This document shows, piece after piece, positions 1-5,416 of a stretch of DNA of 8,003 bases (position 1 is its first letter; every line of letters starts with the position of its first letter). Under the pieces are notes generated by a model, which saw only the letters and a list, made by a program, of their open reading frames with translations, did not search any database and was not told where the DNA came from. The stretch lies in the NCBI GenBank assembly GCA_947371645.1, contig CANBQJ010000168.1, positions 1 through 8,003 of the forward strand, written 5' to 3'. This stretch comes from Burkholderiales bacterium. Its GTDB lineage: Bacteria; Pseudomonadota; Gammaproteobacteria; Burkholderiales; Burkholderiaceae. Both the position numbers and the translations under genes were made by a program.

Positions 1-1035
1 TCGGCCACCTGCGTGATGAACTTTGACGCCGCTGAAGGCTACATGATTGGCGTGGCCAACAAGGGCCTGGAAGCCATGTTCACCTTCATGAACACCGCCC
101 GCATCGGCACCGCCGTGCAAGGCCTGGCCCACGCCGAGCTGTCCTACCAAGGCGCCCTGCCCTACGCCAAGGAGCGCCGCTCCATGCGCGCCCTGACCGG
201 CAAGAAAGATGCCGATCACCCGAACGACGCCCTGATCTGGCACGCCGACGTGCGCCGCATGCTGCTGACGCAACGCGCCGTGGCCGAAGGCGCCCGCGCG
301 ATGATCTACCACTCCGCCAAGCTGGCCGACCACATGGTCAACGGCGTGGAAACCGGCAACAAGGCCAAGTACGAAGAGTACGACGACAAGCTGGGCTTCT
401 TCACGCCCATCCTGAAGGGCTTCATCACCGAGCTGGGCCTGGAGTGCGCCAACATCGGCATGCAGGTGTTTGGTGGCCACGGCTACATCAAGGAGCACGG
501 CATGGAGCACATCGCCCGTGACGCCCGCATCTCCACGCTGTACGAAGGCACAACCGGCATCCAGGCCCTCGACCTGCTGGGCCGCAAGGTGCTGCTGCAG
601 TCGCGTGGCAAGGTGGTGTTCGGCTTCACCAACGACATGATCGCCCAGGCCAAGCCGCACCTGCTGGACGGCGGCCCGCTGGGCCAGATGGCACGCGCCT
701 CGTTCAAGGCCGCGCTGGACTGGAAGTGGGTCACGCTCAAGATCATGCTGCGCGCCAACAAGGACCGCGACGTCGTGAGCGCCGCCTGCAACGACTACCT
801 GATGTACTCGGGCTACGCGATGATGGGCTACTTCTGGCTGAAGCAGGCCATCGTGGCCAACGAGAAGCTGGCCAAGGGCGGCAAGGACTCGGCCGAGTTC
901 TACAAGGCCAAGATGCAGACGGCCCAGTTCTACTTTGAACGCCTGGCCCCGCGTGCCGCCGCCCACCGCAAGACCATGTTGTCGTCGACCGCGTCCATCA
1001 TGCAGATGGACAATGAGCATTTCAGCTTCAACTGA
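1..1035 (+). CDS. Acyl-CoA dehydrogenase, C-terminal part (5' truncated by window)
   Basis: This is the last 344 codons of an FAD-dependent acyl-CoA dehydrogenase, which catalyses alpha,beta-dehydrogenation of acyl-CoA in fatty-acid beta-oxidation in the cytoplasm. The frame is open from base 1; the GTG at 13 and ATG at 16 are internal codons, because the reading SATCVMNFDAAEGYMIG continues the middle beta-domain that normally precedes the helical domain. The helical acyl-CoA dehydrogenase domain follows (NKGLEAMFTFMNTARIG, then VFGGHGYIKEHGMEHIARDARI). It ends in LYEGTTGIQALDLLGRK, where the Glu of YEGT (codon 544-546) corresponds to the catalytic base of medium-chain-type dehydrogenases. 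About 145 further residues form the C-terminal extension typical of the long (about 600-residue) bacterial FadE-like/DmdC-like class. Chain-length specificity cannot be told. It is followed by a stem-loop terminator and the TetR gene. Confidence 0.93.
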   Translation, partial: SATCVMNFDAAEGYMIGVANKGLEAMFTFMNTARIGTAVQGLAHAELSYQGALPYAKERRSMRALTGKKDADHPNDALIWHADVRRMLLTQRAVAEGARAMIYHSAKLADHMVNGVETGNKAKYEEYDDKLGFFTPILKGFITELGLECANIGMQVFGGHGYIKEHGMEHIARDARISTLYEGTTGIQALDLLGRKVLLQSRGKVVFGFTNDMIAQAKPHLLDGGPLGQMARASFKAALDWKWVTLKIMLRANKDRDVVSAACNDYLMYSGYAMMGYFWLKQAIVANEKLAKGGKDSAEFYKAKMQTAQFYFERLAPRAAAHRKTMLSSTASIMQMDNEHFSFN

Positions 1036-1050
1036 AGTTGAACGCTCGCC

Positions 1051-1086
1051 GCCACAAGCGGAGCGCCGCGGCGCCCCGCTTGTGGC
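1051..1086 (+). repeat. Long stem-loop after acyl-CoA dehydrogenase gene
   Basis: The arms GCCACAAGCGG (1051-1061) and CCGCTTGTGGC (1076-1086) are exact reverse complements of 11 bp around a 14-nt GC-rich centre that can itself pair. It starts 15 nt after the stop codon. No T-run follows directly, so it probably acts as an mRNA 3'-end stabiliser or part of a compound terminator with the next hairpin. Confidence 0.6.
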
Positions 1087-1089
1087 TAC

Positions 1090-1114
1090 CGGCCTCCCTC
1101 GTGGAGGCCGTTTT
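1090..1114 (+). terminator. Rho-independent terminator of acyl-CoA dehydrogenase gene
   Basis: An 8-bp GC-rich stem, CGGCCTCC (1090-1097) and GGAGGCCG (1103-1110), closes a CTCGT loop and is followed at once by TTTT (1111-1114). It lies 18 bp before the ATG of the TetR gene, so that gene either has its own promoter within this stretch or depends on read-through. The T-run is short. Confidence 0.7.
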
Positions 1115-1131
1115 GCCTGAAGCACACGCTC

Positions 1132-1797
1132 ATGGAAACGCCACGCCGATACGCCGGGGTCACAGCAGATGTCCGAAAAGCCGAGCGCCTGGAGCGACTG
1201 ATCCAATCCGCCTACGATGTGTTCGGACGCGAAGGCTACCGCAAAACCACCATGCGCCTGATTTGCGCGCAGGCCAGATTGACCGAACGGTATTTCTACG
1301 AGCATTTTGGTGGCCTCGATGAGATATACCTGGCCGTGCACCGGAAAACCTCGACCGAGGCCGGTTTGGCGGTGATGTCTTCCCTCAGTGGCGTCGCCGA
1401 CGACCCGATTGAACAAACCCGGCTGGGATTGCGCGCCTTTTTTGAATTCATCAAATCCGACCCGCGCCGCGGACAGATTTTATTGCTGGACGCAGCCGCC
1501 AGCGGCCTGACCACACCGAGCCGCCTGAATCAGCAACTGGCATTGTTTTCCAGCTCCATCGCGGCCAGATTCAAAAAGCGTTATCCCCATTTGGATTTCG
1601 CCCCGGAAACCGAATTGATCGTCACCGGTTTCGGGGGCATGATCATCCACACGGCCACCCTGTGGATGGACCGCCAATTCGATTGGCCCGTGGAAACCCT
1701 GGTCGACCACAACCTGTACGCCTGGTCGGGTTTGCACCAATGGCTGCGTGCCCACAACCATCCGCCCGCCCCCCCCACCGAAGGCATGCCGGGCTGA
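1132..1797 (+). CDS. TetR-family transcriptional regulator
   Basis: A 221-residue one-component regulator of usual TetR length. The N-terminal DNA-binding domain is clear: helix 1 LIQSAYDVFGREGYRKTT (about residues 23-40), then the helix-turn-helix MRLICAQARLTERYFYEHFG (about 41-60), with the family's typical Y-F-Y-x-H-F ending and the following LDEIYLAV. Residues 75-215 are helical ligand-binding and dimerisation sequence with no recognisable ligand signature. The ATG at 1132 is chosen because it places the HTH at the normal distance from the N-terminus; only a weak purine stretch (CCTGAAG, 1116-1122) precedes it. Codon use is visibly more A/T-rich (TTT, TTG, ATT, AAA) than in the flanking dehydrogenase and lipase genes, so expression may be low or the history different. 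Its target is not shown; neighbouring lipid genes are candidates. Confidence 0.92.
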   Translation: METPRRYAGVTADVRKAERLERLIQSAYDVFGREGYRKTTMRLICAQARLTERYFYEHFGGLDEIYLAVHRKTSTEAGLAVMSSLSGVADDPIEQTRLGLRAFFEFIKSDPRRGQILLLDAAASGLTTPSRLNQQLALFSSSIAARFKKRYPHLDFAPETELIVTGFGGMIIHTATLWMDRQFDWPVETLVDHNLYAWSGLHQWLRAHNHPPAPPTEGMPG

Positions 1798-1855
1798 GGC
1801 CCAACAAACGGATCACGGTTGACGACAAGCCAGCCAAAGGTTCAGGTTCTGCGCA

Positions 1856-1889
1856 AGCAAAAAGCCCACGCATGCGTGGGCTTTTTGCT
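1856..1889. terminator. Perfect 34-bp palindrome, probable bidirectional terminator
   Basis: AGCAAAAAGCCCACGCA (1856-1872) is followed directly by its exact reverse complement TGCGTGGGCTTTTTGCT (1873-1889). Each strand gives a GC-rich stem with an A-run before it and a five-T run after it, the usual form of a bidirectional Rho-independent terminator. It lies 58 bp after the stop of the TetR gene and 65 bp after the stop of the convergent peptide gene, so it can serve both. Confidence 0.88.
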
Positions 1890-1909
1890 GGGCAACGCTG
1901 AGCCGCCAC

Positions 1910-1937
1910 ACGGGTGCCCCTCTGGCGGGACACCCGT
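1910..1937 (-). repeat. Imperfect stem-loop downstream of the double-glycine peptide gene
   Basis: ACGGGTG (1910-1916) pairs with CACCCGT (1931-1937). After one C/A mismatch, CCC (1918-1920) pairs with GGG (1927-1929) around a 6-nt loop. It begins 17 nt past the peptide stop codon, on the peptide's mRNA side. No T-run follows, so a 3'-UTR structure or transcript-protecting hairpin is more likely than a terminator. Confidence 0.45.
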
Positions 1938-1954
1938 CACGGCGCTCAGGGCGC

Positions 1955-2140
1955 TCAGGGCGCCTTCGGGGCGCCCAGGAGACCGCCGAAAATGTTGTAC
2001 AGCGGCTTGCCGTACAGCTTCCATTCACCAGCGTGGATGTTGTCGATGAAGGCGATGCCCGTCTTCGGGAACAAGCCCAACTTGGGGTCCAGTGCGCCGC
2101 CAGCGACTTGGGCGACTTCTTTTTGGCTCAGGTTTTTCAT
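1955..2140 (-). CDS. Double-glycine leader peptide (bacteriocin/microcin-like precursor)
   Basis: A 61-residue precursor. Residues 1-15, MKNLSQKEVAQVAGG, match position by position the double-glycine leader consensus LSxxE(L/V)xx(I/V)xGG: L-12, S-11, E-8, V-7, V-4, G-2, G-1. Such leaders are cut after GG by C39-peptidase ABC exporters, which release class II bacteriocins, class II microcins or signalling peptides. The predicted core is 46 residues (starting ALDPKLGLFPK, ending GGLLGAPKAP). It has five Lys against two Asp and one Glu, no Cys, and hydrophobic and aromatic patches (GIAFIDNI, EWKLYGKPLYNIF), as expected of an unmodified membrane-active peptide. The ATG at 2140 is preferred because it gives a leader of normal length; an in-frame ATG at 2173 would add MFPQHFEFEIA. 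Neither has a good ribosome-binding site. No exporter or immunity gene is visible. The leader assignment is strong; antibacterial activity is inference. Confidence 0.75.
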   Translation of the reverse strand: MKNLSQKEVAQVAGGALDPKLGLFPKTGIAFIDNIHAGEWKLYGKPLYNIFGGLLGAPKAP

Positions 2141-2216
2141 GGCAATTTCGAATTCAAAATGTTGTGGAAACATCCCGCACGCACTGCGAAATGGCGACTT
2201 GCGGGTCGCGGCTTGA

Positions 2217-2222
2217 ATTCTA
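2217..2222 (-). promoter_or_regulatory. Possible -10 element for the peptide gene
   Basis: On the minus strand the hexamer is TAGAAT, five of six matches to TATAAT, in a locally A/T-rich stretch about 77 bp upstream of the ATG at 2140. No convincing -35 is seen at 16-18 bp; the best there has three of six matches. This would suit an activator-dependent promoter, but a single hexamer is weak evidence. Confidence 0.22.
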
Positions 2223-2271
2223 GAAAAATCAGACCCTGGGCCAGGTGAGCATTTTCACCCAGATATTCTCT

Positions 2272-2299
2272 GTTTCTGACAGCCCCATTGATCAGAAAC
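2272..2299. promoter_or_regulatory. Inverted repeat GTTTCTGA-N12-TCAGAAAC, operator-like
   Basis: The arms at 2272-2279 and 2292-2299 are exact 8-bp reverse complements separated by 12 bp. Centre-to-centre spacing is 20 bp, about two helical turns, as for a dimeric regulator contacting one DNA face. It lies about 50 bp upstream of the possible -10 of the peptide gene and about 290 bp upstream of the lipase start. The binding protein is unknown. Confidence 0.4.
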
Positions 2300-2337
2300 T
2301 TCACCTGAATTTACTAAATGGGCCGCATCCAACTCAA

Positions 2338-2487
2338 ACTGCGGACAATGCCTGGCTGCGACGCCAAGCTGAGCCAAATCAAACCACCGTCGCAAAACGT
2401 TCCTGTGTGTCGGCTTGATCAGTGTTTACGAGCCCCTCTATTTGAAGGTTTTTCCAGGTGTCCAGTGAAAACCTCATTGTCCGCAGT
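2338..2487. repeat. 13-bp inverted repeats bounding a 150-bp segment
   Basis: ACTGCGGACAATG (2338-2350) recurs exactly inverted as CATTGTCCGCAGT (2475-2487), with 124 bp between. The match stops abruptly at both ends. No flanking target-site duplication is seen, which argues against an intact MITE. A pair of distant operator half-sites or a looping site for a regulator of the lipase gene is another reading. Confidence 0.5.
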
Positions 2488-2541
2488 CCGACAGCGAAAG
2501 CAGACTGTGAACACGCGATCGCTGACAAAAGCCGACGCAGA

Positions 2542-2560
2542 CCCGATCAGGTCGATCGGG
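2542..2560 (+). promoter_or_regulatory. Hairpin in the 5' leader of the lipase gene
   Basis: CCCGATC (2542-2548) and GATCGGG (2554-2560) are exact 7-bp complements around a 5-nt loop, ending 28 bp before the start codon and 15 bp before the ribosome-binding site. It could be an operator or an mRNA leader structure that stabilises the transcript; there is no T-run. Confidence 0.35.
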
Positions 2561-2575
2561 CCCACTCTTCCACCT

Positions 2576-2581
2576 AGAGGA
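2576..2581 (+). promoter_or_regulatory. Ribosome-binding site of the lipase gene
   Basis: AGAGGA lies 7 nt before the ATG at 2589. It fixes that start over any upstream in-frame codon, and the signal peptide begins right there. Confidence 0.7.
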
Positions 2582-2588
2582 ACGACAG

Positions 2589-4382
2589 ATGAAAATCGCA
2601 AAAGCCCGCCTGACTGTGTTTGCTGCCTCCGTTGCCGCCCTGACGATGAGCCTGGCTGCTCAAGCCGCCTCCGTTGGCCCCGCCGACTCCAGCTTCTACA
2701 ACTACCCCAACCCCTTCCCCGCTGGCGACCACGGCTCGCTGATCAGCTACCGCACCGCCACCGTGAAGCTGGGCGCTGGCGCCACCGCCGCCAAGGCCTG
2801 GAACGTGGTCTACAAGTCCACCGACTCCGTGGACGCTGAAAACGCCGTCGCCGGCACCGTGATCGTCCCGACCGCTGCCTGGTCTGGCACCGGCGCCCGT
2901 CCCGTGATCCTGTACGCAGTGGGCACCCACGGTCTGGCCCAAAAGTGCGCCCCCTCGGTGCAACTGGCTGCCGGCACCGACTACGAAGCTGCCAACATCA
3001 ACGCCGCCCTGAAGGCCGGCTACGCTGTCCTGGTCACCGACTACCAAGGCTCCCTGACTGGTGACGTCTCCACTTACCTGGCTGGCAAGTCGCAAGGCCA
3101 GGCCGTGCTGGACATCTTCAAGGCTGCCCAAAGCATCCCTGGCGCCGGCATCGATGCCAAGGCCAAGGTTGGCGTGTGGGGCTTCTCGCAAGGTGGTCAG
3201 AGCGCCGCTTGGGCCGCTGAATCGCTGGCTTCCTACGCTCCTGAAATCAACGTGGCCGGTGTGGCCGCCGGTGGCATCCCCGCCGACTTCATCAAGTCCG
3301 CTTACAACCTGGACGGCAGCGTTGGCGCCGCCTTCCTGGCCTCTGGTGTGGCTGGCCTGAACGCCCAGTACCCTGACACCCTGAACATCGACCTGATCGC
3401 CAGCGCCGACGGCTTTGCCGCTCTGGACAAGCTGAAGACCCAGTGCGTGTTCGAAGCGCTGTTCGACCTGCAAAACCGCAGCCTGACCTCGTTCACGAAC
3501 AACAACATCGGTCTGGACCAGATCCTCAAGATCACCGACATCAAGAACACGCTGATCGCGCAGAACCTGGGCTCCAAGCCCATCACGACGCCGATGTACC
3601 AGTTCCACGGTCAGGCTGACGAGTTCATCCCCCTGGACCAAGACGTTGCCCTGAAGAACGCCTACTGCACGAAGTACCCCAATGTGTACTTCGATCTGTA
3701 CCCTTCCGAGCACATCGTGACCCAGTTCCAGGCTGCTGGCCCGGCCCTGGCCTGGATGGCTGACCGCTTCGCCGGCAAGGCTGCTCCGAGCACCTGCTCG
3801 AACACCGCTGCCGCCCCGGCTTCGACGTCCAACCCGACCAAGAACGCTGACCTGGTCGTGACGCTGAACAAGTGGCCTCTGGCTGCCACCATCGGCCTGA
3901 AGACCCTGGGTCAGACGATCTCGCTGCCGGCTGCCACCAGCCTGACCGCCAACTCCAACATCACCAAGAAGACCCTGGACGGTTCGCTGAGCATCCCCGC
4001 CTTCAAGTCGACGATCAGCCTGATCGGCCTGAAGATCAGCGTGGGCCTGACGGTGACCCCGGTGGGCAACGTGACCGGTTCGTCCTCGCTGGACACCGCT
4101 GGTCTGCTGCACATCAAGGCCAACGCTCAGACCGACATCACCATCACTTCGCTGCTGGGCATCCCCTTCGGTCAGTGCAAGACGGTCACCCCGGTCAACT
4201 TCCCCATCGTGTTCGACGGCCCCCTGTCGTCGCTGGGCAATGGCAACCTGACCTTCACCGGCACCACCACCTTCCCGCAAATCAAGGGTTGCGTGATCTC
4301 GGCGATCCTGTCGTCGCTGATGTCCGGTTCCGGCCAGACCTACAGCTTCACCGTGTCGCCTCCCGCCCCTGTGAAGTTCTGA
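2589..4382 (+). CDS. Secreted LIP-type lipase/esterase with C-terminal beta domain
   Basis: A 597-residue exported serine hydrolase expected to cleave triglycerides or other acyl esters outside the cytoplasm. Residues 1-26 form a Sec signal peptide (K/R-rich start, hydrophobic core, SLAAQA cleavage region). The alpha/beta-hydrolase domain (about 30-400) resembles the secretory lipase (LIP, Pfam PF03583) family. The nucleophile elbow is VGVWGFSQGGQSAAWAAE with Ser200; the acid is Asp344 in FHGQADEFIPLD; the base is His375 in YPSEHIVTQ. Six cysteines (120, 286, 360, 403, 530, 568) suit disulphides. An Ala/Ser/Thr linker (404-418) leads to a 180-residue beta-rich domain (about 420-597) not needed for the family fold; its two cysteines may pair. 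Codon use is very biased (CTG, AAG, ATC), suggesting high expression. The next gene, for a membrane-anchored protein, may assist it. Exact substrate is unknown. Confidence 0.88.
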   Translation: MKIAKARLTVFAASVAALTMSLAAQAASVGPADSSFYNYPNPFPAGDHGSLISYRTATVKLGAGATAAKAWNVVYKSTDSVDAENAVAGTVIVPTAAWSGTGARPVILYAVGTHGLAQKCAPSVQLAAGTDYEAANINAALKAGYAVLVTDYQGSLTGDVSTYLAGKSQGQAVLDIFKAAQSIPGAGIDAKAKVGVWGFSQGGQSAAWAAESLASYAPEINVAGVAAGGIPADFIKSAYNLDGSVGAAFLASGVAGLNAQYPDTLNIDLIASADGFAALDKLKTQCVFEALFDLQNRSLTSFTNNNIGLDQILKITDIKNTLIAQNLGSKPITTPMYQFHGQADEFIPLDQDVALKNAYCTKYPNVYFDLYPSEHIVTQFQAAGPALAWMADRFAGKAAPSTCSNTAAAPASTSNPTKNADLVVTLNKWPLAATIGLKTLGQTISLPAATSLTANSNITKKTLDGSLSIPAFKSTISLIGLKISVGLTVTPVGNVTGSSSLDTAGLLHIKANAQTDITITSLLGIPFGQCKTVTPVNFPIVFDGPLSSLGNGNLTFTGTTTFPQIKGCVISAILSSLMSGSGQTYSFTVSPPAPVKF

Positions 4383-4416
4383 TCGACATGAGTTGATCGT
4401 CGGTGGCAACACCGAC

Positions 4417-4442
4417 TCGGGCCACCCGCAAGGGTGGCCCGA
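4417..4442 (+). terminator. Stem-loop with GCAA tetraloop after the lipase gene
   Basis: An 11-bp perfect stem, TCGGGCCACCC (4417-4427) and GGGTGGCCCGA (4432-4442), closes a GCAA (GNRA) loop 34 nt after the lipase stop. No T-run follows, so it may protect the 3' end of the lipase message or attenuate rather than stop read-through into the next gene. A smaller hairpin, GGCCC-TTCG-GGGCC, follows at 4464-4477. Confidence 0.55.
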
Positions 4443-4498
4443 TCTGCCGACAACGGCACCCCAGGCCCTTCGGGGCCCCAGATTTCGAGAGGTTCATC

Positions 4499-5182
4499 AT
4501 GGTGCATGTGCAACACAACCCAGCCAAAAAGTGGCTGCCCATTCTGGGCGCCCTGACGGTCGCGGCCCTGGCCGCCAGCTGGTGGGCACGTGACCATGCC
4601 GTGAGCCCCAGCGGCAATGCAGAGCTGTCTGCTCCCGCGCCCGCCGCCGCGATCCCCGCCGCCGTCGCGCCCGCGCCCGCTTCACCTGAGCAGCTGAAGG
4701 AAGCCCAGCAAGTCCTGGTCGAACAAACCGTCGCCGCCCAGGAACTGGACAAAATGGCCGAATGGAAGCCCTTGAAAGGCCCCATCACCGAACGGCCCCA
4801 GTTTGCGTCCGTCATGGAGTGGCAGATGCTCAAGGGCGTGGCCGAACGTCAGCCCAACGCCCAGGCCGAGCTCACGCGCCTGACCAACTTCCTGCGCTAC
4901 TCCAAGCTGCTGGAAAAGTGGCAAGACCTGCCGGCCAACGCCGACGCACAGCAGCGCCAGGCCCTGGCTGGCCAGCTGGCCAGCGAATTGCCTCAGCGCG
5001 TGCGCAATGGCGAGGTGGACCACGCCGACGCCTTGCGCCAGCTGCCCGCCATGCTGCGCGATGCCTATGCCAACAGCGCCCAGCGCGATCAGGCCTCCAA
5101 CCGCCTGAGCACCGAGCTGGGCCAGGCCCAGGCCGCCTTCAACCAGGCCAATCAGGCCAACGCACCGGCACCGCAGCAGTAA
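4499..5182 (+). CDS. Membrane-anchored helical periplasmic protein, possible lipase accessory protein
   Basis: A 227-residue protein I do not recognise as a named family. Residues 1-11 are basic, about 12-30 form one membrane-spanning or signal-anchor helix (WLPILGALTVAALAASWWA), and 42-62 are an Ala/Pro linker. From 64 on it is hydrophilic, Gln/Ala/Leu-rich and strongly helical, with a central block ERPQFASVMEWQMLKGVAERQ (about 99-118) and LTRLTNFLRYSKLLEKWQ (125-142). This gives an N-in, C-periplasmic topology. The ATG at 4499 is chosen because GAGAGG (4487-4492) precedes it by 6 nt and the anchor follows; the frame is open back to 4403, but that would add a charged stretch running through the hairpin. 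It begins 116 bp after the secreted lipase. The layout (secreted lipase, then anchored helical protein) is that of lipase and foldase pairs, yet the Lif motif is not seen, so a chaperone role is inference only. Confidence 0.82.
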   Translation: MVHVQHNPAKKWLPILGALTVAALAASWWARDHAVSPSGNAELSAPAPAAAIPAAVAPAPASPEQLKEAQQVLVEQTVAAQELDKMAEWKPLKGPITERPQFASVMEWQMLKGVAERQPNAQAELTRLTNFLRYSKLLEKWQDLPANADAQQRQALAGQLASELPQRVRNGEVDHADALRQLPAMLRDAYANSAQRDQASNRLSTELGQAQAAFNQANQANAPAPQQ

Positions 5183-5213
5183 GCGCCTCGCCCTCGACTT
5201 TTTTCTCCGATGC

Positions 5214-5247
5214 AGCACCACCGGCGCAAGCCCGTGGTGCTTTTTTT
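5214..5247 (+). terminator. Strong Rho-independent terminator
   Basis: AGCACCAC (5214-5221) pairs with GTGGTGCT (5234-5241). Inside, after a C/C mismatch, GGC-GCAA-GCC (5223-5232) extends the stem to a GNRA loop. Seven T residues (5241-5247) follow. It ends the lipase/helical-protein unit 32 nt after the stop codon and separates it from the porin unit. Confidence 0.9.
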
Positions 5248-5405
5248 CGCCCCGGTGCTTCGGCTTCAAAGTGCAGACACGTCCCGCCCACGCCCTACCC
5301 TTTTCGGTGATTTGCCATAAGGTCCGATGAAGTGGGTTGAATGCGTGACTTCGTCCCTGCTGCGACAGGGTCGAACTCGCTAACCTCCCGGTCTGTCGCT
5401 TCACC

Positions 5406-5410
5406 AGGAG
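5406..5410 (+). promoter_or_regulatory. Ribosome-binding site of the porin-like gene
   Basis: AGGAG lies 6 nt before the ATG at 5417, an optimal placement that fixes the start. The preceding 160 bp hold a small dyad, CCCTG-N6-CAGGG (5354-5369), but no promoter I can defend. Confidence 0.75.
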
Positions 5411-5416
5411 AACGCC

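Larger units (their letters stand above)
2141..2588. other. Divergent intergenic region without a supported gene
   Basis: About 450 bp separate the minus-strand peptide gene from the plus-strand lipase gene. No open frame here has both a plausible start and family-like sequence; the frame open from 2318 (+) runs into the lipase gene out of phase and its residues are a typical GC-rich shadow. Base composition is more A/T-rich than in the genes, as in promoter DNA. The content is the set of inverted repeats listed separately. CCTGG-G-CCAGG (2235-2245) and GGTGA-N6-TCACC (2244-2259) are further short dyads. I could not place a strong sigma-70 promoter for the lipase. Confidence 0.6.

Noticed and set aside
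1819..2248. Several short plus-strand frames opposite the peptide gene as possible immunity protein
   Set aside because: They have no transmembrane segment or ribosome-binding site, and two run through the 34-bp palindrome. They are shadows of the peptide gene and repeats.
2338..2487. Intact insertion sequence or MITE with target duplication
   Set aside because: The 13-bp inverted repeats are exact, but the bases outside them do not form a direct repeat and the interior codes for nothing; kept only as an inverted repeat of unknown role.
2318..2839. A 173-codon plus-strand frame crossing the intergenic region into the lipase gene
   Set aside because: It overlaps the first 250 bp of the lipase gene in another frame, has an Arg/Pro/Leu-rich shadow composition and no ribosome-binding site at its ATG.
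2574..4412. A 612-codon open frame antisense to the entire lipase gene
   Set aside because: It mirrors the lipase gene, whose strongly biased codon use (CTG, AAG, GCC, ATC) leaves the opposite strand free of stops. Its Gly/Gln/Arg/His/Val-rich translation has no domain or signal, while the sense strand has a signal peptide, triad and ribosome-binding site.
4403..4498. Upstream start adding 32 residues to the helical membrane protein
   Set aside because: The extension would translate through the 11-bp hairpin at 4417-4442 and put an Arg/Pro-rich stretch before the anchor; the ATG at 4499 has a well-placed GAGAGG.
4682..5404. A 240-codon minus-strand frame opposite the helical protein gene
   Set aside because: It runs through the strong terminator at 5214-5247 and is Leu/Gly/Gln-rich shadow sequence; the sense gene has an anchor helix and ribosome-binding site.
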